DNA of 64,000 nucleotides from Lysinibacillus odysseyi 34hs-1 = NBRC 100172. GTDB taxonomy: Bacteria > Bacillota > Bacilli > Bacillales_A > Planococcaceae. The notes beneath the pieces are model-generated. The model was not told the origin of the DNA. It searched no databases and worked only from the letters and a program-made list of their open reading frames with translations. The position numbers and the translations under genes were made by a program. Where the stretch lies: assembly GCF_001591965.1 (NCBI RefSeq), contig NZ_BCVX01000003.1, forward strand, positions 62,001-126,000. The letters run 5' to 3'. Below, one piece after another: positions 1 through 8,884 of the stretch. Numbering within the stretch: position 1 is the first letter of the stretch; each line of letters opens with the position of its first letter.

Positions 1-590
1 CCTGCATTAATTACATCTTCCGGGTTCCACGCATTTACGATGATGCGACGCGAATCAGGATTATTTTTGATTTGATCAATCACGTCCTGCAATTGATCAA
101 TTGTTTGTCCATCGGAAGTTGTCCAGTTACGCCATTGTTTCCCGTACACGTTACCAAGATCTCCGTACTTCGCTGCAAAATCATCATCATGCAGCACCCG
201 CTCGCAGAAGCTATCCAATTCAGCCTGGTACAGCTTGTTGAATTCCTCATCAACAAGACAGCGGCGGCCGAAATTAGTCATATCCGGACCTTGGTATTCA
301 TCCGATTCCACCCATTTCTTAAATGCCCACTCGTCCCATATATGATTATTATTCTCCAATAAATATCGTATATTTGTATCTCCCTTAATAAACCAAAGCA
401 GTTCGCTTGCCACTAATTTAAACGGTACACGCTTTGTAGTAAGCAGCGGAAACCCCTTTGATAAATCAAATCTCATTTGATATCCGAAAATACTAAGCGT
501 ACCTGTTCCAGTGCGGTCTTCTTTTTTAATGCCATTTGTCAAGATTTCATCTAGAAGATCTAAATAAGCTCGTTCTGGATGTTTGTCCAT
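1..590 (-). CDS. thyA: Thymidylate synthase, 5' part (runs off the window)
   Basis: Makes dTMP from dUMP using methylenetetrahydrofolate. About 196 N-terminal residues are present. The start reads [20 protein letters not shown], followed by [15 protein letters not shown] (the RTGTGT phosphate-binding loop), [16 protein letters not shown], and [10 protein letters not shown]. The fragment ends in [11 protein letters not shown] just before the catalytic cysteine, which would lie left of the window. ATG at 588-590 has a GAGGTG ribosome binding site 8 bases upstream. The long insertion around residues 90-140 is typical of the ThyA form of about 264 residues. In B. subtilis the homologue sits next to dfrA and close to ypjP; here ypjP is 18 kb away. 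Confidence 0.95.
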   Translation of the reverse strand, partial: MDKHPERAYLDLLDEILTNGIKKEDRTGTGTLSIFGYQMRFDLSKGFPLLTTKRVPFKLVASELLWFIKGDTNIRYLLENNNHIWDEWAFKKWVESDEYQGPDMTNFGRRCLVDEEFNKLYQAELDSFCERVLHDDDFAAKYGDLGNVYGKQWRNWTTSDGQTIDQLQDVIDQIKNNPDSRRIIVNAWNPEDVINA

Positions 591-711
591 TTCGCTAACC
601 ACCTCACTATTTTATATCGGTCTCATTATATAACAATGGGGTTGTGAAAGAAATGCTTCTTCCGGTTCTTTCTCAAGACACCAGTTGCCTGTACAATACC
701 ATTTTTGCACA

Positions 712-739
712 AGGAAAAAAGTCTGCCTTACGACAGACT
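712..739 (-). terminator. Rho-independent terminator of the diguanylate cyclase gene
   Basis: On the minus strand AGTCTG and CAGACT pair around an 8-base loop and are followed by TTTTTTCC. The hairpin overlaps the last three sense codons and the stop of the gene it ends. Confidence 0.75.
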
Positions 740-1924
740 CTCATTGGATATTATTTTATGACCGAATGCATTCCGGCCATTATTTTTTACATTATATAGA
801 GCCTCATCAGCTTGGTCGATACAAACAACAATATCTTCCTTTTGATATATCGACTGTGTATAGGCCCCTATACTAACTGTAATGATGCTATCAACCGGTG
901 AGGACTTATGTTCAATCTGAAGACCGTGTACCTTTTTGATAATTTCCTCGCAAATTCTATTGACCCTGTTATCTCCCTCTAAAATCAAGATTGCAAACTC
1001 TTCGCCGCCCCACCGAGCAATAAACACATTATATTTTTCAGCTACGTCACACAGGACGCGGCCTATTTTTCGCAGCGCTTCATCGCCCATCGTATGTCCA
1101 TATGTATCATTATAAAGTTTAAAATAGTCAATATCGAGGAGAACGGAAGAGAGACAATACGGCTCCTCACATATCTTATTTTCTAGGTATTCTATATAGT
1201 TTGTAACAGCTCGGCGATTATACACATTTGTCAATGGATCTAGTGAAGCCTGGATCTCCAGCATACGATTTGCTTCCCGCAGCTGCTTTGACAGTTTACG
1301 TGTTATTTCTACTTCATTTTTCAGCTCTGCCTGCATAATGACCGAGCGCTTGAAGGAATGGTAGAATGAGCGTGACAAAAAATAGCCTGCAGGAAACAGG
1401 ATGAGTAAATACAGCAATTGACTTTGATAAAGATCTGAGTTCCCATTCATGTTATAAAGGCCGTACAAAAGACCAGTCAAAGCTATACCAAGCGGAATGA
1501 GGAACTGTTTCTTATTCAGAACAAAAAATGAGCAGCTGACAAGCATGATCAATGTATAGATCATGAGATGATTATATGTCGATTGATCTGAAAGTGAAAT
1601 CAATACGCCAAAGCTATTTAACGCAAAGATGTACATACCGATCAGCCTATCTAGCTGAAGCAAGTTTTCCCTTTCAACAGCTATGCGTTTTATTTGGGTA
1701 AAATAATAGCAGAGGAAATTAAATACAAGCATGAGCAAATAAGACCATACAATAATAGGTAGCTCATTCCCCGCCCCTTTTCCATTTGCCATCCAAAAGA
1801 AGCATTCCAGTACTAACAAAAAGGCTACAATGCCAGAAGTAACTTTGCTTACTAGAGTTATCTTTTTCAAGTTATGTTCAACAGCAGCTTTTTTAATATA
1901 ATACGCCTCATTCCTATATACCAT
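728..1924 (-). CDS. Membrane-bound GGDEF diguanylate cyclase
   Basis: Predicted to make cyclic di-GMP from two GTP at the membrane. The protein has 398 residues: a short cytoplasmic start, about six hydrophobic membrane segments (residues 25-190), a charged, probably coiled-coil linker (195-225), then a GGDEF domain (about 228-390). Seen in that domain are DPLTNVYNRRA, LLDIDYFKLYND, YGHTMGDEALR and the signature RWGGEEFAIL. GGEEF is an active variant of GGDEF. The RxxD inhibitory site expected a few residues before the signature is absent (the residues are NVFIA), so product inhibition may be missing. No EAL domain. Single-gene unit with its own terminator. The membrane region resembles generic multi-pass sensors, so the signal is unknown. 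Confidence 0.9.
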   Translation of the reverse strand: MVYRNEAYYIKKAAVEHNLKKITLVSKVTSGIVAFLLVLECFFWMANGKGAGNELPIIVWSYLLMLVFNFLCYYFTQIKRIAVERENLLQLDRLIGMYIFALNSFGVLISLSDQSTYNHLMIYTLIMLVSCSFFVLNKKQFLIPLGIALTGLLYGLYNMNGNSDLYQSQLLYLLILFPAGYFLSRSFYHSFKRSVIMQAELKNEVEITRKLSKQLREANRMLEIQASLDPLTNVYNRRAVTNYIEYLENKICEEPYCLSSVLLDIDYFKLYNDTYGHTMGDEALRKIGRVLCDVAEKYNVFIARWGGEEFAILILEGDNRVNRICEEIIKKVHGLQIEHKSSPVDSIITVSIGAYTQSIYQKEDIVVCIDQADEALYNVKNNGRNAFGHKIISNESLS

Positions 1925-2416
1925 CCGAACATTTCACCACCTAAAATTCCCTGTTATGTATATCAAAAGAACCCTAACTCAGACTAGATACTATATACCA
2001 CATATTTTTATTATTAAAACGCAAAACAAGAAAATATTCCTATACTTTCATTCTATGCTTCTAATACAATATTATTACCTTTTAACAGGAGGATTATTAA
2101 CCTGAAAATAATTAAATAGTATGTAACTAGTAAAATCACTTATCTTTTAAAACGGCAATCCTCGTTCTTTCAGCTCACCATTTCGTCCTATAGCAACAAA
2201 TTTTACAATCTAGGCGATCTCTCCATCCATTACATAAACAATGCATATTATTGTATAGTCATTCCCCTCAAGATAAACTTAAAGACCATTTGGCCATCCA
2301 GTTATTCTTAACACGGTGAAAAAATTATATAAAAAACCTGAGAAAATAAAACATAGCAATTATTATCAAAAAAATAATTATACGTTATATTACAATGTGA
2401 AAGAGGTGAGCAGCTA
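1925..2416. other. AT-rich intergenic region between divergent genes, with a gene remnant
   Basis: Very AT-rich. It separates the diguanylate cyclase and AraC genes and must hold both promoters, but I could not pick them out with confidence. A decayed reading frame is annotated separately inside it. An AGGAGG at about 2088 has no usable start codon behind it. Confidence 0.5.
2147..2278 (-). pseudogene. Remnant of an unidentified small protein gene (C-terminal end, in-frame stop)
   Basis: The minus strand reads VYLEGNDYTIICIVYVMDG, EIA, a TAG stop (2210-2212), then IVKFVAIGRNGELKERGLPF and TAA. Amino-acid composition and continuity on both sides of the TAG look like a real protein with one nonsense mutation, and the upstream part is gone. 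The style of the C-terminus is like small single-domain alpha/beta folds, but I do not recognise the family. It is too short and has no start, so I call it decayed rather than a gene. Confidence 0.4.
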
Positions 2417-3289
2417 ATGTATAGTTCAGTGACACAGCAGACAATTTCCTTTATTGAGGGGCAGCTATCAAACGAGCTCCTGCTAGATAATTTTGCTCCA
2501 GTTGTGGGCTATTCGAAATTTCATTTGTCACGTATTTTCAAAGCAGAAACCGGCATGACAATCAGCGAATATATCCGCATGCGGCGCTTAGCAATTGCTG
2601 CAATGTATTTGCTGTATTCATCAGAGTCAATACTGGAGATTGCCTTTATGCTTCAATTTCAGTCACAGGAGGCCTTTACTCGTTCATTCAAAGAGCTTTA
2701 CGCCATGCCACCGGGGAGATACCGTAAAATGATGCAGACTTTATATGGAATGGAGGAAGAAGAAATGGAAAAACAAACAGATGTAAGAGGATGGTTTCTA
2801 AGCGGATCACACCCGCAAAACTATCATTTTGGTGTGGATGAAAAGATATTTCATTCCGGGACGAAATCAGGCGCACTTTATTCGATAAATAAACCTGGAT
2901 TAGATAGTTTCGGGACAATGATGCAGAGCTTCCTATCAGATGATTTTAAAGGGAAACGCATTAAATTGTCCTGCTATTTAAAAACCGAACAGGTCGATAA
3001 ATGTGGTGCCTGGTGCCGGATAGATAATGCAGCGGGGGATACCCTACAGTTCGATAACATGGACAATAGAGCGATTACAGGCACGACCGATTGGAATTAT
3101 TATTCCATTGTGCTGGACGTACCGCAGGAAAGCACCTCCATTCATTTCGGTGTACTGCTTGCAGGCAGTGGAAAGGTTTGGGCAGACGGTTTTAAATTTG
3201 AAGAGGTAGATGAAAAGGTGCCGACTACAAATATGATGACAATTGAACAATTGCCAAAGCAGCCTGTCAATTTAACATTTTCTGATTAA
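2417..3289 (+). CDS. AraC-family regulator with a C-terminal ligand-binding-type beta domain
   Basis: Transcription regulator of 290 residues. The two AraC helix-turn-helix units are at the N-terminus (about 8-105): FAPVVGYSKFHLSRIFKAET and ILEIAFMLQFQSQEAFTRSF, ending in the usual PPGRYR. After an acidic linker (EEEEME) comes a domain of about 150 residues rich in aromatic and beta-type segments (WNYYSIVLDVP, ISVHFG-like IHFGVLLAGSGKVWADGF), which resembles carbohydrate-binding jelly-roll folds. DNA-binding domain first and sensor last is the reverse of classical AraC. ATG at 2417 follows GAGGTG by 8 bases. Stands alone; target unknown. Confidence 0.85.
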   Translation: MYSSVTQQTISFIEGQLSNELLLDNFAPVVGYSKFHLSRIFKAETGMTISEYIRMRRLAIAAMYLLYSSESILEIAFMLQFQSQEAFTRSFKELYAMPPGRYRKMMQTLYGMEEEEMEKQTDVRGWFLSGSHPQNYHFGVDEKIFHSGTKSGALYSINKPGLDSFGTMMQSFLSDDFKGKRIKLSCYLKTEQVDKCGAWCRIDNAAGDTLQFDNMDNRAITGTTDWNYYSIVLDVPQESTSIHFGVLLAGSGKVWADGFKFEEVDEKVPTTNMMTIEQLPKQPVNLTFSD

Positions 3290-3849
3290 TCATTACCTGG
3301 CACTGCTTTAATAGACCTATTTGAAAATGGATGCTATTTCCAGGGAAATATCCGAAATCTCCGTTTTTACCAAACACATAAAAAGCATACGACAGCTGGC
3401 TGCATGCCTTGATCAAAAAAGAATAATCGTCAGGTAGTTATTCTGTTGAAACGATGATTTCCCCCTTACTCCTCTGTTCCCTCCCCTGACAGATACTCAA
3501 AGCTAGTATACATTCTCAAAATAGACGGTTCCTTATAGGAACCGTCCATTTTTTATGTATATTCTCTTCCAAGTTTGTTTACGAAACAGATCACACCTTA
3601 AACGGATATACGTTACTGTATAATCCTAGTCTTCCCAGTGTATTGTTTCATCATTAACATCTATATATATAATGATATACAGTTCTCAATATTTATATAT
3701 TTATTTTATAAATAAAATCTATAGCTATCGCTATATATTCAATTATAAAGAACGATTTCTTTACTATTATTTAAAATGAGTCTATAATATTTTGATAGTC
3801 GGTTCTCATTTTATAATGAAGATGACAATTATATAGTAGAGGTGATTGT
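3290..3849 (+). other. Intergenic region, no gene seen
   Basis: No convincing reading frame. It contains the hairpin terminator at 3524 and, from about 3640, a very AT-rich stretch with TATAAT-like sequence at 3812-3817 just ahead of the SDR gene. The best -35 candidate (TTGATA, 3792) is only 14 bases upstream of it, so the promoter is not firmly placed. Confidence 0.4.
3524..3556 (+). terminator. Rho-independent terminator
   Basis: Perfect 9-base stem GACGGTTCC/GGAACCGTC with loop TTATA, followed by CATTTTTTAT. It lies 235 bases beyond the AraC stop, so either that transcript has a long 3' end or an unseen short transcript ends here. Confidence 0.75.
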
Positions 3850-4617
3850 ATGTTAATGGAAGGTAAAGCTGGATTAGTGACAGCTGCAGGCTCAGGGATC
3901 GGTCGTCAAAGCGCGATGACATTGGCAGCAAATGGTGCAAAAGTGATGGTCAGCGATATTAATGAAGAAAGCGCAAAAGAGACCGTCCGTCTTATTCAAG
4001 AAGCAGGCGGTACGGCAGATTATTTTATCTGCAACGTTGCATCAGAAGAGCAGGTACAAGCTCTTGTCGCTAAAACAGTAGAAGTTTTTGGCAAACTGGA
4101 TTTTGCCCATAATAATGCAGGTATTGGAGCAGAACAAGGCCCTATCTTAAAAACGAGTTCTGAAGGTTTTGACCGTGTGATGAAAGTGAATGTATACGGT
4201 CTTTATTATTCATTGAAAGCTCAAATTGAAGTCATGATGAAACAAGGTACAGGCGGGGCTATTGTAAATACAGCTTCCGGCGCAGGCCTTGAGGGTGTCA
4301 TGAACATGGTAGCCTACAGCTCCAGTAAATGGGCTGTCAACGGCATGACAAAAAGCGTTGCACTGGAATATGCACGCCATGGAATCCGCATTAATTCCAT
4401 CTGTCCAGGTATGACGTTAACACCGGCTGTAGAGCATTTCTTCAATGCTGCCGCTGATCAGGCTGAAGTAGTCCGCCAGTCGATTCCAAGCGGTGTAGTA
4501 CCAACAGCCGAAGACCAGGCAAATGCAGTTCTTTTCCTATGTTCTGATCTATCCAAGCAGATTACAGGGCAAAACTTACCTGTGGACGGTGGTTATACAG
4601 CCGGTAAGCTAGGCTGA
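3850..4617 (+). CDS. Short-chain dehydrogenase/reductase
   Basis: Classical SDR oxidoreductase of 255 residues, NAD(P)-dependent, cytoplasmic. N-terminal cofactor motif TAAGSGIGRQSA (residues 11-22), NNAG at about residue 92, catalytic Ser in NTASGAG and the YSSSK active site (Y-x-x-x-K), then the ICPGMTLTP segment and C-terminal VDGGYTAG. Substrate cannot be read from sequence; relatives are annotated as glucose 1-dehydrogenase or 3-oxoacyl-ACP reductase-like. ATG at 3850 follows AGAGGTG. A strong terminator follows at once, so it is monocistronic, with a TetR gene beyond the terminator. A role with the neighbouring acyl-CoA genes is possible but only inferred. Confidence 0.88.
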   Translation: MLMEGKAGLVTAAGSGIGRQSAMTLAANGAKVMVSDINEESAKETVRLIQEAGGTADYFICNVASEEQVQALVAKTVEVFGKLDFAHNNAGIGAEQGPILKTSSEGFDRVMKVNVYGLYYSLKAQIEVMMKQGTGGAIVNTASGAGLEGVMNMVAYSSSKWAVNGMTKSVALEYARHGIRINSICPGMTLTPAVEHFFNAAADQAEVVRQSIPSGVVPTAEDQANAVLFLCSDLSKQITGQNLPVDGGYTAGKLG

Positions 4618-4641
4618 TTTATGTAAAATTACGCTTTTCTT

Positions 4642-4676
4642 CTCTCCTTTGACGTATAATCAAAGGAGAGTTTTTT
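4642..4676 (+). terminator. Rho-independent terminator of the SDR gene
   Basis: Ten-base perfect stem CTCTCCTTTG/CAAAGGAGAG, nine-base loop, then TTTTTT. The TetR ribosome binding site starts 4 bases after the T run, so readthrough would be needed for co-transcription. Confidence 0.88.
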
Positions 4677-4691
4677 ATTGGAGGAAGCAAT

Positions 4692-5318
4692 ATGAATAAA
4701 AGAGAAGCAAATAAAATAGAGAGGAAGGCCAAAATTATTGCCACTGCCAAGATCCTTTTTCTCGAAAGAGGTTTGGCGGATGTACAGATGCAGGAGATTG
4801 CAGAGTTATCCGGAATCGGCCTTGCTACATTGTTCCGCTACTTTCCTAATAAAAGTGAGCTTGTGCTGACAGTAGCAAATGAATTTGTTCAAAAGTTAAA
4901 TGAAGACATTAGGAAAATTGTAAAAAAACAGCTTACAGCATTAGAAAAAATCGAAGCAATACTTGATTACTTCACTATTCATACAGCTGATGAAAAAATG
5001 AAGCTTTTGCGTTTCCAGGAATCTTTCGAGCTTTTTTCTTCCCCGCAGGAAGTCATCACTTTTAATGAAGATTATATAAAAACACACGAAGAATTCGTCG
5101 CTTTGCTGCTGGAAATCATCGAGCAGGGAAAAGAGGATGGAACAATCCGACAGGATATTAATACCGATGTCTATATTATGACAGTTATCCATAGTTTCAG
5201 CTTATTCAGTATGAAGCTATCGCTGCCCCCTACCCGTTCGTTCATCCCTGTTCTGAATGACCCGCAGGAACAGCAGCAGGCATTGAAAACGATGCTCCTT
5301 GGTGCGATTCGTGCATAG
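4692..5318 (+). CDS. TetR-family regulator
   Basis: 208 residues. N-terminal TetR helix-turn-helix (about 10-56): IIATAKILFLERGLADVQMQ, EIAELSGIGLATLFRYFPNK. The helical C-terminal part has no motif I can tie to a ligand. ATG follows GGAGGAA. It lies directly after the SDR terminator and before a second TetR gene, and opposite the acyl-CoA genes. It could control the SDR, itself or the acyl-CoA operon (see the palindrome at 10526); none of this is shown. Confidence 0.88.
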   Translation: MNKREANKIERKAKIIATAKILFLERGLADVQMQEIAELSGIGLATLFRYFPNKSELVLTVANEFVQKLNEDIRKIVKKQLTALEKIEAILDYFTIHTADEKMKLLRFQESFELFSSPQEVITFNEDYIKTHEEFVALLLEIIEQGKEDGTIRQDINTDVYIMTVIHSFSLFSMKLSLPPTRSFIPVLNDPQEQQQALKTMLLGAIRA

Positions 5319-5439
5319 TTAAAGAAATTTAATGCTTTTGTCTTAAAATGGACATGGCCAAAGAGCTGCTTGGAAATCTGCTTCATCTGTTAATGATTAT
5401 TAGGAAAAAATCGTTTTACCAAATACAGGAGAATTATCT

Positions 5440-6006
5440 ATGCAATCAAAAAGGGAAATAAAAAGAGTGGAAAGCCAGAAGAAAATAATAGATGCAGCTG
5501 TCCGTTTATTTAGTAAACACTCCTTTGCAGCGATTAGTATGCGTGATATCGCCAAGGAGGCAGGCATTTCAGCCGCTTTAATTTACAAATATTTTGATGA
5601 TCAGCAGCATCTTTACTTCGAAGCAATGAAGATGGAAAGTAAAAAATTGATTAAGGAAATGGAGGGGCATGATAAGCTGAAAGATTTGGTGTATTGCTAT
5701 ATTCATTACATGTTTACTGAAGAAGTTCTGTACCAAATGATGGCCTATTATATGCTTGAGATCAATCGGCCGCAGGAGTCTTTACCAGTCGTCCCTGAAA
5801 TCACCCGTCTCATGGAGTTGTTTGAGCAAGGTTTAAACGAAAAATCCAAAGAGGAAGCCAGGCTGGAGGCACAGCTTCTTTTTTCTACATTGAACGGACT
5901 TCTCATTACGTATAAAAATCTGCCGACCCTCTCACAAGAGCATTCACTGAAGCATGTTCATATGCTGGCAGACCGCTACCTAAAACACATAAAAAAAGAT
6001 TGTTGA
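5440..6006 (+). CDS. TetR-family regulator
   Basis: 188 residues. Helix-turn-helix at about 8-55: RVESQKKIIDAAVRLFSKHS, MRDIAKEAGISAALIYKYFD. The C-terminal domain is short and all-helical. ATG follows ACAGGAG by 8 bases. Separate from the first TetR gene (121-base gap) and not similar to it beyond the DNA-binding domain. Such regulators often govern fatty acid or CoA-ester metabolism; the acyl-CoA operon 1.3 kb away is a plausible target, inferred from position only. Confidence 0.88.
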   Translation: MQSKREIKRVESQKKIIDAAVRLFSKHSFAAISMRDIAKEAGISAALIYKYFDDQQHLYFEAMKMESKKLIKEMEGHDKLKDLVYCYIHYMFTEEVLYQMMAYYMLEINRPQESLPVVPEITRLMELFEQGLNEKSKEEARLEAQLLFSTLNGLLITYKNLPTLSQEHSLKHVHMLADRYLKHIKKDC

Positions 6007-6382
6007 TCTACTCTGTAAAATTAAAGACAAGTGAGTGTATTATAAATCAGTATTATCAATAGGCTGTCATGAATATCGTACAGCGCAATAAATAATTAGT
6101 ACATTACTATATGATATGCTCCCCATTAGGTAGACAGATTAAAAAATAAAATCTGTTTATCGAATGGAGAGTTTTACATACCTAAAATTTTTTCACTAGA
6201 TGAAAAAAATTTCAGCACTACATGTTACACTCTTGGGATAATATGTAAGGTGTTTTTTGGTAAATGGGGCAACACTCAAAGCTAGGTGTGCACTTTATCA
6301 ATTAAGAGGAATAAAGGCATTTATTCGCCCTATGAAAAATAAGATATGCTAATCTAGACGGGAAACTCAAGTCGTTAATTTC
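6007..6382. other. Intergenic region with a possible insertion-sequence end
   Basis: About 375 bases without a gene. At 6120-6170 GCTCCCCATTAGGTAGACAG is followed by an inverted pair (ACAGATT/AATCTGT around an A-rich loop) and then GGAGAG. This looks like the left end and leader of an IS3-type transposase gene, but no transposase reading frame survives behind it. Identification rests on recalled IS-end style, hence low confidence. Confidence 0.3.
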
Positions 6383-7072
6383 TTACTCTTGGATAAATGA
6401 ATAAATATCTTCCTCCGTAAGATTTAATAAATTCATCTTCATAGTTTTGTAATGTGCAGAGGAAATCTTTAATACCTCGTTAAGGGAAATACTAATTAAA
6501 TAGAAATCACCGTCTTCCACAGCCAAGAAATCACCATCAGATAACTCTCTTACGTGTAACATTCTACGTTCCTCTACGTTAACTTCAAATACTTCACTCT
6601 CATTAAAGCTTTGCATTCCAAAAGATAACAATTCCCTTTTCACGGCTCCATCCATAGTCCTTTCTTTCACTTTCATAAAGCCAATATTGATTTTATTGAG
6701 ATCTAAATCAGATAGGATGAATTCATCATCAGAGGAAACACCGGCAATTACTCCATAGCTAAAAAAAATCGCAAGTTGGACATCTTTACTTATTTTTCCA
6801 TTAAATATTTTTATACCAGTGATAGAGTAATCTTTCTCACCCTTTTTTTCGTATTTCTTTATAACTTCCCTTTGATATGAAAAACCAAAATGATTACCTA
6901 CATATCCAGTTACGGGAAAAACATCTCGCAAAATCCCTTCCTTTATTTGCTTCAAATAAATCGAATATTCACTTGGTAGTTTTTCTAAAACTGCTATCAG
7001 CATTTTATTAAAATTACCAATTTCAATGCAATTTTTTTTACGAAAAAAACTAAACAACTTCCTCACTCCCAA
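6383..7072 (-). CDS. Hypothetical protein, 229 residues
   Basis: I do not recognise the family. The protein is soluble, mixed alpha/beta, with a basic start (RKLFSFFRKKN) and no signal peptide. The middle reads VTGYVGNHFGFSYQREVIKK and the C-terminal third SDGDFLAVEDGDFYLISISL followed by ISSAHY, suggesting a beta-rich domain. The full-length frame starts with TTG at 7070-7072, and a second in-frame TTG follows the GGGAGTGAGG stretch, so the start is uncertain by about five codons. It is AT-rich like other orphan genes here and stands alone. An immunity-protein-like role is imaginable for such orphans, but nothing in the sequence shows it. Confidence 0.6.
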   Translation of the reverse strand: MGVRKLFSFFRKKNCIEIGNFNKMLIAVLEKLPSEYSIYLKQIKEGILRDVFPVTGYVGNHFGFSYQREVIKKYEKKGEKDYSITGIKIFNGKISKDVQLAIFFSYGVIAGVSSDDEFILSDLDLNKINIGFMKVKERTMDGAVKRELLSFGMQSFNESEVFEVNVEERRMLHVRELSDGDFLAVEDGDFYLISISLNEVLKISSAHYKTMKMNLLNLTEEDIYSFIQE

Positions 7073-7358
7073 GCAGTTATTTTTGATACTTATTTTAACT
7101 TATTAACACGTCTAAAGAAACATAGCTAAACTGAATTACCACAATAATATATGGTTGTAAGGAGCGATTAGTTGCTGTAGTAAATATGGGGATTTGAAAT
7201 ATAAAAAGAGGATAGATAGAGTGAATCTCTTCAAGCTCTTCTACCCTTCAATTTCCAATACATATAGTGTATGACATTATATAAGAATTCACTATTTAAA
7301 ATAATTCCAACTCATATATTGACTTTTAACATAAAACATTTTTGTAAATATTTACTAC

Positions 7359-8867
7359 TTAGCTAGTGAGAACTGAAACGTCCTTTAATGTGCTTTTTAG
7401 TATTTTTCCAACTGCATTTCGCGGCAGCTGATCGACAAAGACAACCTCTTTCACCGCTTTGTAAGAAGCAAGCTTTTCTTTGCAGAAATGAATCACTTCT
7501 TCTTCAGTTACTTCAGCTTCCGGCGCTTTCACGATAAATGCCCGGGGTACTTCCCCCCATTTTTCGTTTGGTACACCTACTACAGCTACTTCGGCAACGG
7601 AAGGATGCTGTCCAAGTACTAATTCAAGTTCAGCGGAATAAATATTCTCCCCGCCGCTAATGATTAAATCTTTAATCCGGTCTACTACATAAAGAAACCC
7701 TTGTTCATCAATATATCCGAGGTCTCCTGTATAAAACCGGCCATTTTGAACGGCTGCTTCATAAGCTTCAGCATTTTTGTAATACCCCACAAATACTTGC
7801 GGCCCGCCAAGGACTATCTCCCCTACACACCCTATACCAATAGGCTCCTTCGTTTCTATATCTACAACGTTAAGCATTCCCTGCATGACCGGCTTACCCA
7901 TAGAGTCATATTTTTCTACATGCTGTGATTCTTTCCAAAATGTCACCGCCCCTGAATATTCGGTGATCCCATAAACCTGTTGTACCGGGATTCCTAATTT
8001 TCTAAAGCCTAATATTAACGGGGCCGGCACTGCTGAAGCACCACAAGTAATGTTACGGATAGATGAGATGTCGGGCTTTACTATCGGGTATGTCTTCAAC
8101 AAGAAGGCAAGCATCGCAGGTACAGTCATCATAGTTGTAATTCGTTCTTTTTCGATGATCTTCCAAGCAGCTATCGGATCAAAATCCTCCATAAAGACCA
8201 TTGTAGCACCTGTATGGACATTAGTGATGAGAGGAGCAAATCCGCCGATATGGAAAAAAGGTGCTACCATCAGAAATGTATCCTGTTCCCACCAATCGAT
8301 CGTATGGGACAAACCGACAGATGCCGCCTGCAAGTTATAATGTGATAACAATGCTCCTTTTGGCCTGCCTGTCGTACCTGATGTGTACATCATCAATACC
8401 GGATCATCTCCGATACTTTCATAAACAGGCTCGGCTGCATCTTTTACGTAAATCTCCTCAAGAGATGGCGTTCCTTGTCTTGTTAGGACATGCTCAATGT
8501 TGACAAGCTGGATCAGTTCCTGAACTACACTTGAAAACACTTCATCGAAAATGAGCAGCTTTGCATCGCTATGCTCCACAATATATTGAAGCTCTGCTAC
8601 CTGTAAGCGCCAATTTACCATAACCGTTATGACCCCAAGTTTAGCAGCTCCAAAAAATGCCGCCACAACATCTTCATTATTTTTGCAAAGGAGCGCTATT
8701 TTATCTCCCTTCCGGATTCCTTTATCCGTTAGAAATTCAGCAAATGCATTTGCCCGGTTGTTCATTTCCCTAAAAGATATTGAACGGTCTCCATGTACAA
8801 ACCCTATCTTATCCCCCATCATTTGAGCCCGGCTCGCTAATAACCCCCCAATATTCATTCCCATCAT
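7359..8867 (-). CDS. Acyl-CoA synthetase (AMP-forming, class I adenylate-forming)
   Basis: Activates a carboxylic acid, probably a fatty acid, to its CoA ester through an acyl-AMP. 502 residues, normal for the family. Seen: the P-loop-like MMYTSGTTGRPKGALLSHYN (about 165-185), the YGITE motif, YTGDLGYIDEQGFLYVVDR, KDLIISGGENIYSAE and the C-terminal catalytic lysine context PRNAVGKILK. The start is ATG with AAGGGGTG five bases upstream; an adjacent ATG codon is equally possible. It begins 17 bases after the acyl-CoA dehydrogenase stop, so the two form one operon. Chain length specificity cannot be told from the sequence. Confidence 0.93.
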   Translation of the reverse strand: MMGMNIGGLLASRAQMMGDKIGFVHGDRSISFREMNNRANAFAEFLTDKGIRKGDKIALLCKNNEDVVAAFFGAAKLGVITVMVNWRLQVAELQYIVEHSDAKLLIFDEVFSSVVQELIQLVNIEHVLTRQGTPSLEEIYVKDAAEPVYESIGDDPVLMMYTSGTTGRPKGALLSHYNLQAASVGLSHTIDWWEQDTFLMVAPFFHIGGFAPLITNVHTGATMVFMEDFDPIAAWKIIEKERITTMMTVPAMLAFLLKTYPIVKPDISSIRNITCGASAVPAPLILGFRKLGIPVQQVYGITEYSGAVTFWKESQHVEKYDSMGKPVMQGMLNVVDIETKEPIGIGCVGEIVLGGPQVFVGYYKNAEAYEAAVQNGRFYTGDLGYIDEQGFLYVVDRIKDLIISGGENIYSAELELVLGQHPSVAEVAVVGVPNEKWGEVPRAFIVKAPEAEVTEEEVIHFCKEKLASYKAVKEVVFVDQLPRNAVGKILKSTLKDVSVLTS

Positions 8868-8884
8868 TCATACACCCCTTATTT

